Assembly: GCA_964483785.1 (NCBI GenBank)
Contig: CAZACW010000006.1
Span: forward strand, 4,296-68,295
Source of the DNA: JABDGZ01 sp964483785
Lineage (GTDB): Bacteria > Omnitrophota > Gorgyraeia > Zapsychrales > Fredricksoniimonadaceae
Direction of reading: 5' to 3'
DNA length: 64,000 bases
The notes under the pieces were generated by a model. That model did no database searches and was not told the origin of the DNA. It saw only the letters and a list, made by a program, of their open reading frames with translations. Of the stretch, positions 54,231 to 62,878 are shown in pieces (positions within the stretch are counted from its first letter, which is position 1; each line of letters starts with the position of its first letter). The position numbers and the translations under genes are program-made.

Positions 54231-56483
54231 ATGGAAGCAGTGCACATCGTCCAGATCTCCAAGGAACTCGATCTCCAGGAAAAGCAGGTCTTGACTACGG
54301 CCGGCTTGCTGGCCGAAGGCTCCACCGTGCCTTTTATCGCCCGTTACCGGAAGGAGGCCACCCAAGGCCTGGATGAGGTGGCCATTACCGCGATCCGGGA
54401 CCGTTTACTTGCGTTGAAGCAATTGGATGAGCGCCGGGCCGCTGTCCTTGAATCCATCGCCAAGCAGGGCAAACTCACCGACGATCTCAAGGACAAAATC
54501 AACGCGGCCCAGACCCTGGCGCTTGTGGAAGATTTGTATCTTCCTTATAAACCTAAACGCCGCACGCGCGCCACCATGGCCAAGGAAAAAGGCCTGGAGC
54601 CATTGGCCCGGCTGATTTTTGAGCAAAAACCTGATTTTGACCCTAAACTTGAGGCCGCCCGGTATATCAATGCGGAATTAAAGGTCGCGTCCGTGGAGGA
54701 GGCCTTGGCCGGGGCCAGGGACATTATCGCGGAATGGGTCAATGAAGATGCCGCGGCCCGCGCCGCCATCCGCCAGTTGTATTTAGAGAAGGGGACCTTT
54801 CATTCCCAGGTGGTCAAGGGCAAGGAACAGGAAGGCGTTAAATTTAAGGATTATTATGATTGGCAGGGGCCTCTGAAAAGCGCGCCGTCCCACCGAGTTT
54901 TGGCCATACGGCGGGGGGAAAAGGAAGAATTTTTGATGCTGAGGGTGCTTGTGCCTGCGCCAGAGGCTTTGGCGATTTTAAGAGAAATGTTTTTGAAGGG
55001 GACAGGCCTCTTGGGAAGCGGGGAACAGTCTCCGTCAGCTGTTCAAGTCGACATGGCCATTGAGGACAGCTTTAAGAGACTTTTGTCCCTCTCCATGGAA
55101 ACTGAAATCCGTTTGCTGACTAAGGAAGCGGCGGATACCGAGGCCATCAAGGTCTTTGCGGAAAATCTGCGGCAATTGCTGATGGCCTCGCCCCTGGGGC
55201 AAAAGAATGTCCTGGCCATTGATCCTGGCTTTCGTACAGGCTGTAAGGTGGTTTGCTTAAATGCCCAAGGCAAGCTTTTGCATCATACCACCATTTATCT
55301 TGGCCAATCTGACGGGCAGGCGGTGCAGGCCGCGCAAATCCTCAAGGACCTTTGCAAGGCGCATCACATTGAATGCATAGCCGTCGGCAACGGCACGGCG
55401 GGCCGCGAGACTGAAACCTTTGTGCGGTCCCTGAAATTGCCTCATATCCAGACCATCCTGGTCAATGAAAGCGGGGCCTCGATTTATTCCGCCTCCGAGG
55501 TGGCCCGCGAGGAATTCGCGGATTACGATGTGACGGTGCGCGGTTCGGTGTCCATCGGCCGCCGCCTGCAGGACCCCCTGGCTGAATTGGTGAAAATCGA
55601 CCCCAAAAGCATCGGCGTGGGGCAATACCAGCACGATGTGGACCAGTCCAAACTGAAACACAGCCTGGATGATGTGGTGATTTCCTGCGTCAATCAAGTG
55701 GGTGTGGAGTTGAATTTGGCCAGCAAGCAATTGTTGATGTATGTCTCGGGGCTTGGCCCGGCCCTGGCCTTGGCCATCGTCGAACACCGCCATGCCCATG
55801 GGGCTTTTGCGTCCAGGGAAGATTTAAAGCAGGTGCCCAAACTCGGCGGCAAGGCCTTTGAGCAGGCGGCCGGGTTTTTAAGGATCAGGGGCGCTCAAAA
55901 TCCCTTGGATGCTTCCGGCGTGCATCCGGAATCCTACGGCTTAGTCGAGCAGATGGCCCGCGATCTGGGCGTGTCTGTGCTGGATTTGATGAAGGACGAG
56001 GGGTTGCGCGGCAAAATTGATGCCCCCCAATATGTCACAGCCAGCGTCGGACTGCCGACCCTGTATGATATCAAGGATGAGCTGGCCAAACCCGGCCGCG
56101 ACCCGCGCGCCCGATTCGAGCCTGTGCAGTTTAAAGAAGGCGTTGAGAAGATGGAAGACCTGCAAGCCGGGATGGAACTCAATGGGGTCGTCACCAATAT
56201 CACCAATTTCGGCGCCTTTGTGGATGTGGGGGTGCATCAAGACGGCCTGGTGCATATCAGCGCCATGTCCACGGCCTATGTCAAAAACCCGGCGGATGTA
56301 CTTAAGGTGGGGCAGAAGGTCAAGGTCTGGGTCATTGAAGTGGATATTGCCCGCAAACGCATCAGTTTAAGCATGCTTAAAAATCATACGCCTGAGCACA
56401 AAACAGCCAACAGCCCTGCCAAACCCAATTATAAACCCTCAGAACCCAAAACCCCTCCCCGCAAAGAACTCTACCGCTGGTAA
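54231..56483 (+). CDS. tex: Tex-family S1 RNA-binding protein
   Basis: Tex is a conserved nucleic-acid-binding transcription accessory protein. The 750 aa product has the N-terminal helical domain with VPFIARYRKEATQGLDE, the YqgF-like RNase-H fold (VLAIDPGFRTGCKVV), tandem HhH motifs (GLGPALALAIVEHRHAHGAF) and a C-terminal S1 domain (GVVTNITNFGAFVDVGVHQD). The ATG at 54231 is preferred over an upstream TTG. Confidence 0.95.
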   Translation: MEAVHIVQISKELDLQEKQVLTTAGLLAEGSTVPFIARYRKEATQGLDEVAITAIRDRLLALKQLDERRAAVLESIAKQGKLTDDLKDKINAAQTLALVEDLYLPYKPKRRTRATMAKEKGLEPLARLIFEQKPDFDPKLEAARYINAELKVASVEEALAGARDIIAEWVNEDAAARAAIRQLYLEKGTFHSQVVKGKEQEGVKFKDYYDWQGPLKSAPSHRVLAIRRGEKEEFLMLRVLVPAPEALAILREMFLKGTGLLGSGEQSPSAVQVDMAIEDSFKRLLSLSMETEIRLLTKEAADTEAIKVFAENLRQLLMASPLGQKNVLAIDPGFRTGCKVVCLNAQGKLLHHTTIYLGQSDGQAVQAAQILKDLCKAHHIECIAVGNGTAGRETETFVRSLKLPHIQTILVNESGASIYSASEVAREEFADYDVTVRGSVSIGRRLQDPLAELVKIDPKSIGVGQYQHDVDQSKLKHSLDDVVISCVNQVGVELNLASKQLLMYVSGLGPALALAIVEHRHAHGAFASREDLKQVPKLGGKAFEQAAGFLRIRGAQNPLDASGVHPESYGLVEQMARDLGVSVLDLMKDEGLRGKIDAPQYVTASVGLPTLYDIKDELAKPGRDPRARFEPVQFKEGVEKMEDLQAGMELNGVVTNITNFGAFVDVGVHQDGLVHISAMSTAYVKNPADVLKVGQKVKVWVIEVDIARKRISLSMLKNHTPEHKTANSPAKPNYKPSEPKTPPRKELYRW

Positions 56484-56484
56484 A

Positions 56485-56514
56485 TTGGCGCTGAATTTTA
56501 AGATATGGTATCCT
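56485..56514 (+). promoter_or_regulatory. Promoter of giant secreted protein 2
   Basis: TTGGCG (56485-56490), an 18-bp spacer and TATCCT (56509-56514) preceded by TGG. The palindrome at 56526-56554 lies just downstream, in the expected 5' UTR. Confidence 0.4.
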
Positions 56515-56525
56515 TTTACAAATGG

Positions 56526-56554
56526 ACCATCACAACCCCGGGGGTTGTGATGGT
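56526..56554. repeat. 29-bp palindrome (ACCATCACAACCCC arms), copy 2
   Basis: Same arms as at 48428-48456, with the central base G instead of C, i.e. the opposite orientation. It ends 9 bp before the start codon and would form a strong hairpin at the ribosome-binding region; no ordinary Shine-Dalgarno is visible there. Confidence 0.85.
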
Positions 56555-56563
56555 TAAATTTAA

Positions 56564-59065
56564 ATGATGTCTAACAGCGCCCTAAAAATCATTATAGCCG
56601 TTTGTTTTTTTCTAACCGGACTTGGTCCCAGTCCCTGGGCCCATGCGGATTTGGATGTGAACCTGCCGCCGCCGGGAAGCATGGTGGAGCTCGGCCCTGC
56701 CTATGAGCCTGTGATGATCAAAGGCCTGACCGTTCACCAGGACAATCCGTTTCTATTCGATTTTATCGTCAGCGCCGGCCAGGACCATGCTTCGGGCCTC
56801 GCGCTGAAGAAGGAAGGCGAACGGCTGATCAAATATTTTTTGGCCGGCCTTGCTATTCCTGATGAAGATCTTTGGGTCAATCTTTCCCCGTATGAAAAAG
56901 ACAGGATGATCCCGGAACAATTAGGGCGGACGGACATGGGCCGGGCCCTTTTGGAAGAGGATTATATTTTAAAGCAGATCACCGCGTCCTTGATGTATCC
57001 GCAAAGGGATTTGGGGAGAAAATTCTGGGAAAGGGTCTATGCCAAGGCGCAAAAAAATTTCGGATCAGCCCAGGTGCCTTTGAATGCGTTTCATAAGGTT
57101 TGGATAACGGCGGAAAGGGCGCAGGTTTATGAGCAGGGCCAGACCGTGTTTGTCGTCGATAGCCATTTAAAGGTGATGCTGGATGAGGATTATCTGGCGG
57201 CAATAAAGGGGACGTCTCCCTTTTTTATGACTTCTCATGATTCGAAAAAAAGGGAGACGTCCCCTTTATTGAATCACACGGCCCAGACGTCCAAACTGAT
57301 GCGGGAGATCATTCTTCCCGAGCTTGAAAAGGAAGTCAATCAAGGCCGAAATTTTGCCGCCTTGCGCCAGGTTTTTAATTCCGTCATTCTGGCAAGCTGG
57401 TATAAGAAAAACCTTAAATCAGCCCTGCTGAATCATGTGTATTCAGACCAAGGCAAGGTCAACGGTATTTTGGCTGAACATGCGCGTCAAAAACAGGACG
57501 AGATTTATGCCAAGTACCTGAAAGCCTATAAAAAGGGCGTGTTCCATTACATTCAAGAGGGCCCCAGGCCAAGAAGGTATTTTTCAGGCGGAATCACGGG
57601 CCTGCAGATGGATCCTGCCATGAGCTTTGACCGCAATGCGCTGAACAGTTTATTGAGATATCCTCTGGTTCGACTGCGCGCTATGTTTGTCAGGACCCGT
57701 CCTCAAGGGCCTTCCGCCAATGATGAACATATCAGGTCCATTGAGCCGGCCCTGGTTGCGATCGGCCAGCATTCTCCCAACTCTTTTCAAAATGTATTTC
57801 CTTTACATCAGATTGAAAATTTCGTGGATGATGTGATCCGCAGGGGAGGGGTTTTGCCGGCGGTGGCTGTCAATTCTCCGGATATCAAAATATTGAACAG
57901 CCTTAAACTCATTATCCCAGGCAGCCGGTTGGAGGATCATCAAGTTTACCGGAGTTTGACGGTCAATCAGGATATAAAACAGGAAACCTTGGCTTTGTGC
58001 AGAAATCTGAAAGAGGCTTTGCACCTTTCCCATCAAAGGGCTTTTGCGTATCAGAACGGTACGGTTTATTTATATCCTTCTGTAATCAGGTCGAATTATA
58101 ATCGTGAATATTCCGCCCTGGAATTTATCCAAGCCATTCGGACCGTGCTAAGACAGCTAAGGTCCATAGGCAAAGGTTTAGTTGCGCAAAAGCCGGAGCA
58201 AGCACCAGAGTCTTATGAAGTCATGGTCGAAATGATCGGCGGATATATTCATGACCAGCTTGGCCTTCGGGTCGAGGCCCGGGAAGGACGCCTTAGCATT
58301 CCAAGTTCAAATATTCGAGCCATCCATGATGTTTTGCGAAAACTTGGACGAGAGATATTATATCCTAAAAATACGGACAATGCGCGTCCCATGCCTTACA
58401 AGAAGCCTGAAATACAGACTAAAAATCCGCATTATGAGCTCGAAGGCCTGGCGCAAAGAGCAGCTTTTGGAGGTGTTGCGCTTGTTGTATTATTAATATT
58501 TTTGACCAGAAATGAATTGCCTAAGCTGCGCTCAAAAGCTCCTGAAATTCCCATTCTCATCAATAGCATGGTCGAAATCAGGCCGATACAAATTTTTCAA
58601 AATAGAGACCGTATCACTTGGTCCAACCCGACTGTCAAATTTAAGCAAGCATTGCCGGCTGATTTGAACACACCCCGAAAAATCTCCGAACATTTAGGGA
58701 TTCCTTTAATTAGTTTTGAGGTCATGTTACCCACAGTAACTGGAAGCGGGAAAAAAGAACGGATGGGGCTGGATGAACATTTTCAAAAAGGCGTGGCCTA
58801 TGAATTTTCCTTTCCTGAAACCTATATTTTTCGCTTTCGGTCCATGTTTAGCGAAATTCAAGCCATGAACATACGCGCGGGCGGCCTGAGCCCCGGCGGC
58901 ATCGATTTGAACGCCTCCGGCGGCATGCAATGGAAGGACAGCAAGGCCGGCCGCGGCGTTCACATGGACCTTGATCCTGCCGCCGCTGCCCGCATGGAAG
59001 CCCAAGGCATGGACGGTCTCTCCGTAGTGATCGATCAAGTCTTCCCTTATCATCTTAAAGTATAA
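56564..59065 (+). CDS. Giant secreted/envelope protein, paralog of the one at 13.0 kb
   Basis: No characterised family is recognised. The 833 aa protein has a signal peptide (IIIAVCFFLTGLGPSPWAHA), then a block (residues ~35-300) closely similar to the start of the 1385-residue protein: GSMVELGPAYEPVMIKGLTV, WVNLSPYEKDRMI, LKQITASLMYP and LKVMLDEDYL. A palindrome of 25-bp arms lies inside the gene at codons ~214-236, where the paralog has an unrelated, shorter stretch. One hydrophobic segment lies near residue 640 (GGVALVVLLIFL). The C-terminus has PGGIDLNASG then KAGRGVHMDLDP. It is shorter than its paralog because the middle is reduced. Confidence 0.7.
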   Translation: MMSNSALKIIIAVCFFLTGLGPSPWAHADLDVNLPPPGSMVELGPAYEPVMIKGLTVHQDNPFLFDFIVSAGQDHASGLALKKEGERLIKYFLAGLAIPDEDLWVNLSPYEKDRMIPEQLGRTDMGRALLEEDYILKQITASLMYPQRDLGRKFWERVYAKAQKNFGSAQVPLNAFHKVWITAERAQVYEQGQTVFVVDSHLKVMLDEDYLAAIKGTSPFFMTSHDSKKRETSPLLNHTAQTSKLMREIILPELEKEVNQGRNFAALRQVFNSVILASWYKKNLKSALLNHVYSDQGKVNGILAEHARQKQDEIYAKYLKAYKKGVFHYIQEGPRPRRYFSGGITGLQMDPAMSFDRNALNSLLRYPLVRLRAMFVRTRPQGPSANDEHIRSIEPALVAIGQHSPNSFQNVFPLHQIENFVDDVIRRGGVLPAVAVNSPDIKILNSLKLIIPGSRLEDHQVYRSLTVNQDIKQETLALCRNLKEALHLSHQRAFAYQNGTVYLYPSVIRSNYNREYSALEFIQAIRTVLRQLRSIGKGLVAQKPEQAPESYEVMVEMIGGYIHDQLGLRVEAREGRLSIPSSNIRAIHDVLRKLGREILYPKNTDNARPMPYKKPEIQTKNPHYELEGLAQRAAFGGVALVVLLIFLTRNELPKLRSKAPEIPILINSMVEIRPIQIFQNRDRITWSNPTVKFKQALPADLNTPRKISEHLGIPLISFEVMLPTVTGSGKKERMGLDEHFQKGVAYEFSFPETYIFRFRSMFSEIQAMNIRAGGLSPGGIDLNASGGMQWKDSKAGRGVHMDLDPAAAARMEAQGMDGLSVVIDQVFPYHLKV
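57202..57270. repeat. Perfect inverted repeat inside a coding sequence (REP/MITE-like)
   Basis: 25-bp arms (57202-57226 and 57246-57270) with the core GGGGACGTCTCCC, separated by a 19-base loop. It stays open in the frame of the giant protein and adds residues not alignable with the paralog. The core resembles the element at 63421-63477. Confidence 0.85.
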
Positions 59066-59098
59066 CTCCCGCATTGACGATGCCCTGATTTTCGGCTA

Positions 59099-59107
59099 TG
59101 GTATAAT
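59099..59107 (+). promoter_or_regulatory. Extended -10 promoter of the SDR epimerase gene
   Basis: TGG followed by a consensus TATAAT (59102-59107), 21 bp before the start codon. A TTGACG lies 22 bp upstream, too far for a normal -35, so the extended -10 probably carries the promoter. Confidence 0.5.
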
Positions 59108-59128
59108 GTCTTAAATCAAGGAAAGACC

Positions 59129-60040
59129 ATGCGCATTGCCATTTCCGGTGCGACAGGGATGATCGGCCGCGCCTTGACGTTTGCCTTACAGGCCAAGGGC
59201 CATGAGATCCATCTTATCACCCGTCAAAGATCCGTAAAATCCCCGCATACGCCGGTGATTGTATGGGACCCGCAATTGGATTATATCGAGTTGGAAAAGC
59301 TGGAAGGCCTGGATGTGCTCATCCATCTGGCCGGGGCCAATGTCGGCGAGCCCTGGACACCCGGGCGCAAGATGGAAATTTTAGCAAGCAGGGTGGGGAC
59401 AAGCCGCCTGCTCTGCGAAAGCTTAAGCAGGCTTAAATCTAAGCCGAAACTTTTGATCAGCGCCTCGGCGGTCGGTTATTACGGCAATCATCCTGCGGAT
59501 CTGGTGCTGGATGAAATGAGCCCGGCAGGCACAGGATTTTTGGCGGATGTGTGCCGCCAATGGGAAGCGGAAATCAGCCCTGCGGCAGACATGGGCATCC
59601 GCACCGTCTTTATGAGAATGGGCGTTGTCTTAAGCCCAAAGGGCGGGGCCCTGGGCCAGATGCGTCTGCCGTTTCAGCTGGGCCTGGGCGGGCGCTTGGG
59701 AAACGGAGAACAAATGATGAGCTGGGTGGCCCTGGATGAAATCCCCCATGTCGTCGAGCATTTGATCAAGGACGAGGCTGTCTGCGGGGCGGTGAACGTG
59801 GTTTCGCCCTGCCCTGTCACCAATGCTTTATTTGCGCAGATGCTGGGTCAGGCCATGCATCGTCCGGCTGTTGTCCCGGTGCCGGATTTCATGGTCCGTT
59901 TGATGTTCGGGGAAATGGGCCAGCATTTGCTCTTGGAGGGTGCCCGCGTGCGGCCCCGCCGCCTGCAGGAAAGCGGATACCGGTTTCGCTATCCTGATAT
60001 CAAGGAAGCCTTGGACCATCTATGTCATACCTTGTCTTAG
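59129..60040 (+). CDS. TIGR01777 family SDR epimerase/NAD-binding protein (YfcH/SulA-like)
   Basis: The 303 aa protein has an N-terminal Rossmann motif ISGATGMIGRALTFALQAKGH, then DVLIHLAGANVGE, RVGTSRLLCE, SASAVGYYG, and a C-terminal DUF1731-like tail with VPVPDFMVRLMFGEMG and RVRPRRLQESGYRFRYPD. These define TIGR01777 proteins, which bind NAD(P) but whose substrate is unknown. AAGGAAAG precedes the start. It overlaps dnaX by 19 nt. Confidence 0.88.
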   Translation: MRIAISGATGMIGRALTFALQAKGHEIHLITRQRSVKSPHTPVIVWDPQLDYIELEKLEGLDVLIHLAGANVGEPWTPGRKMEILASRVGTSRLLCESLSRLKSKPKLLISASAVGYYGNHPADLVLDEMSPAGTGFLADVCRQWEAEISPAADMGIRTVFMRMGVVLSPKGGALGQMRLPFQLGLGGRLGNGEQMMSWVALDEIPHVVEHLIKDEAVCGAVNVVSPCPVTNALFAQMLGQAMHRPAVVPVPDFMVRLMFGEMGQHLLLEGARVRPRRLQESGYRFRYPDIKEALDHLCHTLS

Positions 60041-61596
60041 CGCGCAAATACCGTCCTCAGAATTTCGAAGAGCTGGCAGGCCAGACGCATATTACCGACT
60101 TGCTGCGCAAATCAATCGAATCCGGCCGCATCGCCCATGCTTTTTTGTTCTGCGGGCCGCGCGGCATCGGCAAGACCTCCTGCGCCAGGATCCTGGCCAA
60201 ATCGCTCAATTGCCAGAACGGGCCGACCCTCAAACCCTGCGGCCAGTGCCCGGCCTGCCTGGAAATCGCCAACGGCAACAGTTTCGATGTGATGGAGATC
60301 GACGGCGCGTCCAACCGCGGCATCGATGAGGTGCGCGCCTTGCGCGAGAACGTCAAGTTCGCGCCCGGCTACGGCCGCTTCAAGATCTATATCGTCGATG
60401 AGGTGCATATGCTGACCTCCGATGCCTTCAACGCGCTTTTAAAAACCTTGGAGGAGCCGCCGCCGCACGTCAAATTCATTTTCGCCACCACCGAAGTCCA
60501 CAAGGTACCGGCCACCATTCTCTCCCGCTGTCAGCGGTTTGATTTCAAGCGCATTCCGGTTGAGATCATCATGGCCAATCTTAAAAGCATCTGCGTCAAG
60601 GAGCAATTGAAGGCCGACGAGGAGGCCTTGTTTGCCATGGCCAAGGCGGCCCAGGGCAGTATGCGCGATGCCTTAAGCATTTTGGACCAGCTCAGCGCCC
60701 TGAATGACAAGGGCATTGATGCCGCGGATGTTTTTTCCATGCTGGGCATGGTGGAGCTTGAGTATTTGTTTGAGCTCACCGATGCCTTGATCGCGCGAAA
60801 CTGCGTCAAGGCCTTGGAGGTGTTTCATCAGGTCATTGACCGCGGCAAGGATATCAAGCAATTGGGCCGCGACCTTACCGAGCATTTTCGGCATATCATG
60901 ATCGTCAAGGCCGGAGGGGTGGGTTTAAGCGGGCTGATTGATTATCCGGCGGCAGTCAAACAGCGGCTGGCAGACCAGGCCCAGAAAATCACCATGGCCG
61001 GGATCCTGCGGGCCATTGAACTTTTGATCGAGGCCCAGGAAACCGGCCGGGTCATGGAAACACTGCGCATGCCGCTTGAAATCGCCTTTGCGAAATTGAC
61101 CTATGGCGGCGCATCGGGTGTGATCGCGCCTGCGGCATCCGCGGCATCTGCGGCACCTGCAGCTGCTGCTGTGCCCGCCGGGACTGCAGTCAAGCCGCAG
61201 TCTCCGGAGCCGTCCTTACCTAAAGTTTCTTTGAAAGTTGAGTCTTTGGAAGATATCAAGAAACACTGGAATGAATTGACGCATGAGGTTTCCCGCCGGA
61301 AAATGTCCTTGGCCACCTATTTGCAGGAGGGGACGCCGAGCGAATACAAGGCCGGCCGGCTGACCATCAGTTTTTCCAAAGGCCATGTTTTTGCCAAGGA
61401 TTCGCTGAATACCAAGGAAAACCTGAAATTTTTGGAAGATGTGTTTTCAGAAAGGCTGGGCGGCCCGGTTTCCTTAGGGCTCAAAATGGCGGAGCATGAA
61501 AGCGCCGGCATCAAGGACGAGGAGCCGGTGGTCAAAAGCGCCCTGCAGACCTTTGGCGGCAAGGTCGTCAAAGAATGGCCTCATGGCCAAAAATGA
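60022..61596 (+). CDS. dnaX: DNA polymerase III subunit gamma/tau
   Basis: DnaX is the clamp-loader ATPase. The 524 aa protein opens with YLVLARKYRPQNFEELAGQ, has Walker A GPRGIGKTSCARIL near residue 47, a zinc site with Cys residues in CGQCPACLEI, DVMEIDGASNRGIDEVR, and Walker B IYIVDEVHMLT. An Ala/Pro-rich linker (residues ~373-400) separates the ATPase from a C-terminal tau-like domain. The start lies in the end of the SDR gene and the stop overlaps recR, the usual dnaX-recR pairing. Confidence 0.95.
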   Translation: MSYLVLARKYRPQNFEELAGQTHITDLLRKSIESGRIAHAFLFCGPRGIGKTSCARILAKSLNCQNGPTLKPCGQCPACLEIANGNSFDVMEIDGASNRGIDEVRALRENVKFAPGYGRFKIYIVDEVHMLTSDAFNALLKTLEEPPPHVKFIFATTEVHKVPATILSRCQRFDFKRIPVEIIMANLKSICVKEQLKADEEALFAMAKAAQGSMRDALSILDQLSALNDKGIDAADVFSMLGMVELEYLFELTDALIARNCVKALEVFHQVIDRGKDIKQLGRDLTEHFRHIMIVKAGGVGLSGLIDYPAAVKQRLADQAQKITMAGILRAIELLIEAQETGRVMETLRMPLEIAFAKLTYGGASGVIAPAASAASAAPAAAAVPAGTAVKPQSPEPSLPKVSLKVESLEDIKKHWNELTHEVSRRKMSLATYLQEGTPSEYKAGRLTISFSKGHVFAKDSLNTKENLKFLEDVFSERLGGPVSLGLKMAEHESAGIKDEEPVVKSALQTFGGKVVKEWPHGQK

Positions 61597-62177
61597 CGTC
61601 TATGTATCCTAAACTGGTCGAAAATTTGATTGAAAGGCTCACGCATTTACCCGGCATCGGCCGCCGCAGCGCCGAGCGCATCGTGTACTGGATGCTGGGC
61701 CAGGATGCGGTGCAGGTGAAGGCCCTGGCGGACAATATCCAGCAATTGAAGGACGGCCTGCGCTTTTGCGTCCAATGCAATCATTTAAGCGAGCAGGAAT
61801 TGTGTCTGGTCTGCTCAGACCCTGGCCGGGACCGCAAGCTTATCTGCGTTGTTGAAAGCCCCAAGGACCTTTTGGCCATTGAGCGTACGGGTTCTTACCG
61901 TGGGATTTATTATGTGTTGCTGGGCAACATTTCGCCTTCGGAAGGCCGGGGGCCGGATGATCTGAAACTGCCCAAATTGCTGGACCGGATCAGGGATGAG
62001 GGCATTGCCGAGGTGGTGATCGCCACGGACCCTGACGCGGAAGGCGAGATGACGGCCCTGTACCTGGCCCGGGAATTGAAGAAATCAGGCGTGCGGGTCA
62101 GTCGCATTGGGCTGGGCATTCCGGTAGGCTCAGCGGTGGAATATGTCGACATTTCGACCCTGACCATGTCCATGAAC
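61593..62177 (+). CDS. recR: Recombination protein RecR (3' end lost in assembly gap)
   Basis: RecR works with RecO and RecF to load RecA on gapped DNA. The N-terminal HhH segment LIERLTHLPGIGRRSAERI, the four-Cys zinc finger (CVQCNHLSEQELCLVC) and the Toprim domain (CVVESPKDLLAIE, VIATDPDAEGEMTALYLA) are clear. I start at the ATG overlapping the dnaX stop; the ATG at 61602 is equally plausible. The last codons run into ten Ns. The frame after the Ns may not be true recR sequence. Confidence 0.93.
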
Positions 62178-62187
62178 NNNNNNNNNN
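62178..62187. other. Assembly gap (10 N)
   Basis: Unknown bases at the 3' end of recR. The true gap length is not known. Confidence 0.95.
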
Positions 62188-62230
62188 TTTCTGAAGCTTT
62201 TAAAGTATAATAGCAAATTACAATTTTTAA

Positions 62231-62318
62231 GGCGTGTCGTTCCTGATTTTTGGGCATGTCGTTTCTGATTTTTAGGCATGTCGCCCTTAATTTTTAGGTA
62301 TGTCACCCCTGAATGTTT
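62231..62318. repeat. Four imperfect 22-bp tandem repeats
   Basis: Units beginning GCGTGTC/GCATGTC/GTATGTC start at 62232, 62254, 62276 and 62298, exactly 22 bp apart, each with a TGATTTTTAGG-like second half. They lie between the assembly gap and tRNA-Asn. No coding potential. Confidence 0.75.
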
Positions 62319-62354
62319 TAATCGGGGGTCCAAATACATCTATAGATCATTTAT

Positions 62355-62427
62355 TCCCCTGTAGCTCAGTCGGTAGAGCAGCGCGCTGTTAACGCGCTTG
62401 TCCGAGGTTCGAGCCCTCGCGGGGGAG
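62355..62427 (+). tRNA. tRNA-Asn (anticodon GTT)
   Basis: Acceptor TCCCCTG (62355-62361) pairs with CGGGGGA (62420-62426) with one G:T pair, discriminator G at 62427. The anticodon loop is CTGTTAA and the T-loop is GTTCGAGCC. CCA is not encoded here, but a second copy of the 3' end, with CCA, lies at 63598-63618. Confidence 0.95.
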
Positions 62428-62436
62428 TTTTTTAAA

Positions 62437-62479
62437 AAAAGTCTGTAACACATTGCAATTTAATGAGTTACAGACTTTT
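62437..62479 (+). terminator. Terminator-like hairpin after tRNA-Asn
   Basis: AAAAGTCTGTAAC (62437-62449) pairs perfectly with GTTACAGACTTTT (62467-62479), followed by TCAGTTTTATT. It probably ends the tRNA transcript. Confidence 0.55.
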
Positions 62480-62544
62480 CAGTTTTATTCCGTCGAGAGA
62501 ATTCGAACTTAGATAGGTTGGTTAAGAATTTTGGAAAATGATAC

Positions 62545-62572
62545 TTCCCAGATTGGGAATTTGTGGTATATT
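62545..62572 (+). promoter_or_regulatory. HigBA-type promoter with operator palindrome; leaderless start
   Basis: TTCCCA-gat-TGGGAA (62545-62559) is a perfect inverted repeat just before an extended -10, TGG then TATATT (62567-62572). The expected transcript start coincides with the GTG at 62579, as at the RelE/Xre module. Confidence 0.5.
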
Positions 62573-62578
62573 TGAATT

Positions 62579-62878
62579 GTGAGAGTTATATCGGTTAAGA
62601 AGTTGAAGGATTTCTGGAATAAACCGGCTTATCGTGATTCCGAGCAGGCCCTGCGGGCCTGGTATGCGGAAGCCAAGAAAGGCAACTGGTCGAACTCTCA
62701 TCAGATTAAAAATATTTATCGAACAGCCAGTGTGATCGGTAATGAAAGGGTTGTGTTTAATATTTGTGGGAATAAATATCGTTTAGTTGTTGCTGTGAAA
62801 TATGAATTTAAAATTTTTTATATCCGTTTTATCGGAACGCACAGTCAGTACGACTATATCGACGTAAAGGAGATATGA
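62579..62878 (+). CDS. higB: HigB-family mRNA interferase toxin
   Basis: The 99 aa protein matches the HigB_toxin family (PF09907): MRVISVKKLKDFWNKPAYRD at the start, a central NIYRTASVIGNERVVFNI, and the end FKIFYIRFIGTHSQYDYID. HigB toxins cleave mRNA on the ribosome. It begins with GTG and is complete. Its antitoxin partner overlaps it by ATGA, but that gene is frameshifted. The pair lies behind tRNA-Asn in a small inserted element. Confidence 0.88.
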   Translation: MRVISVKKLKDFWNKPAYRDSEQALRAWYAEAKKGNWSNSHQIKNIYRTASVIGNERVVFNICGNKYRLVVAVKYEFKIFYIRFIGTHSQYDYIDVKEI

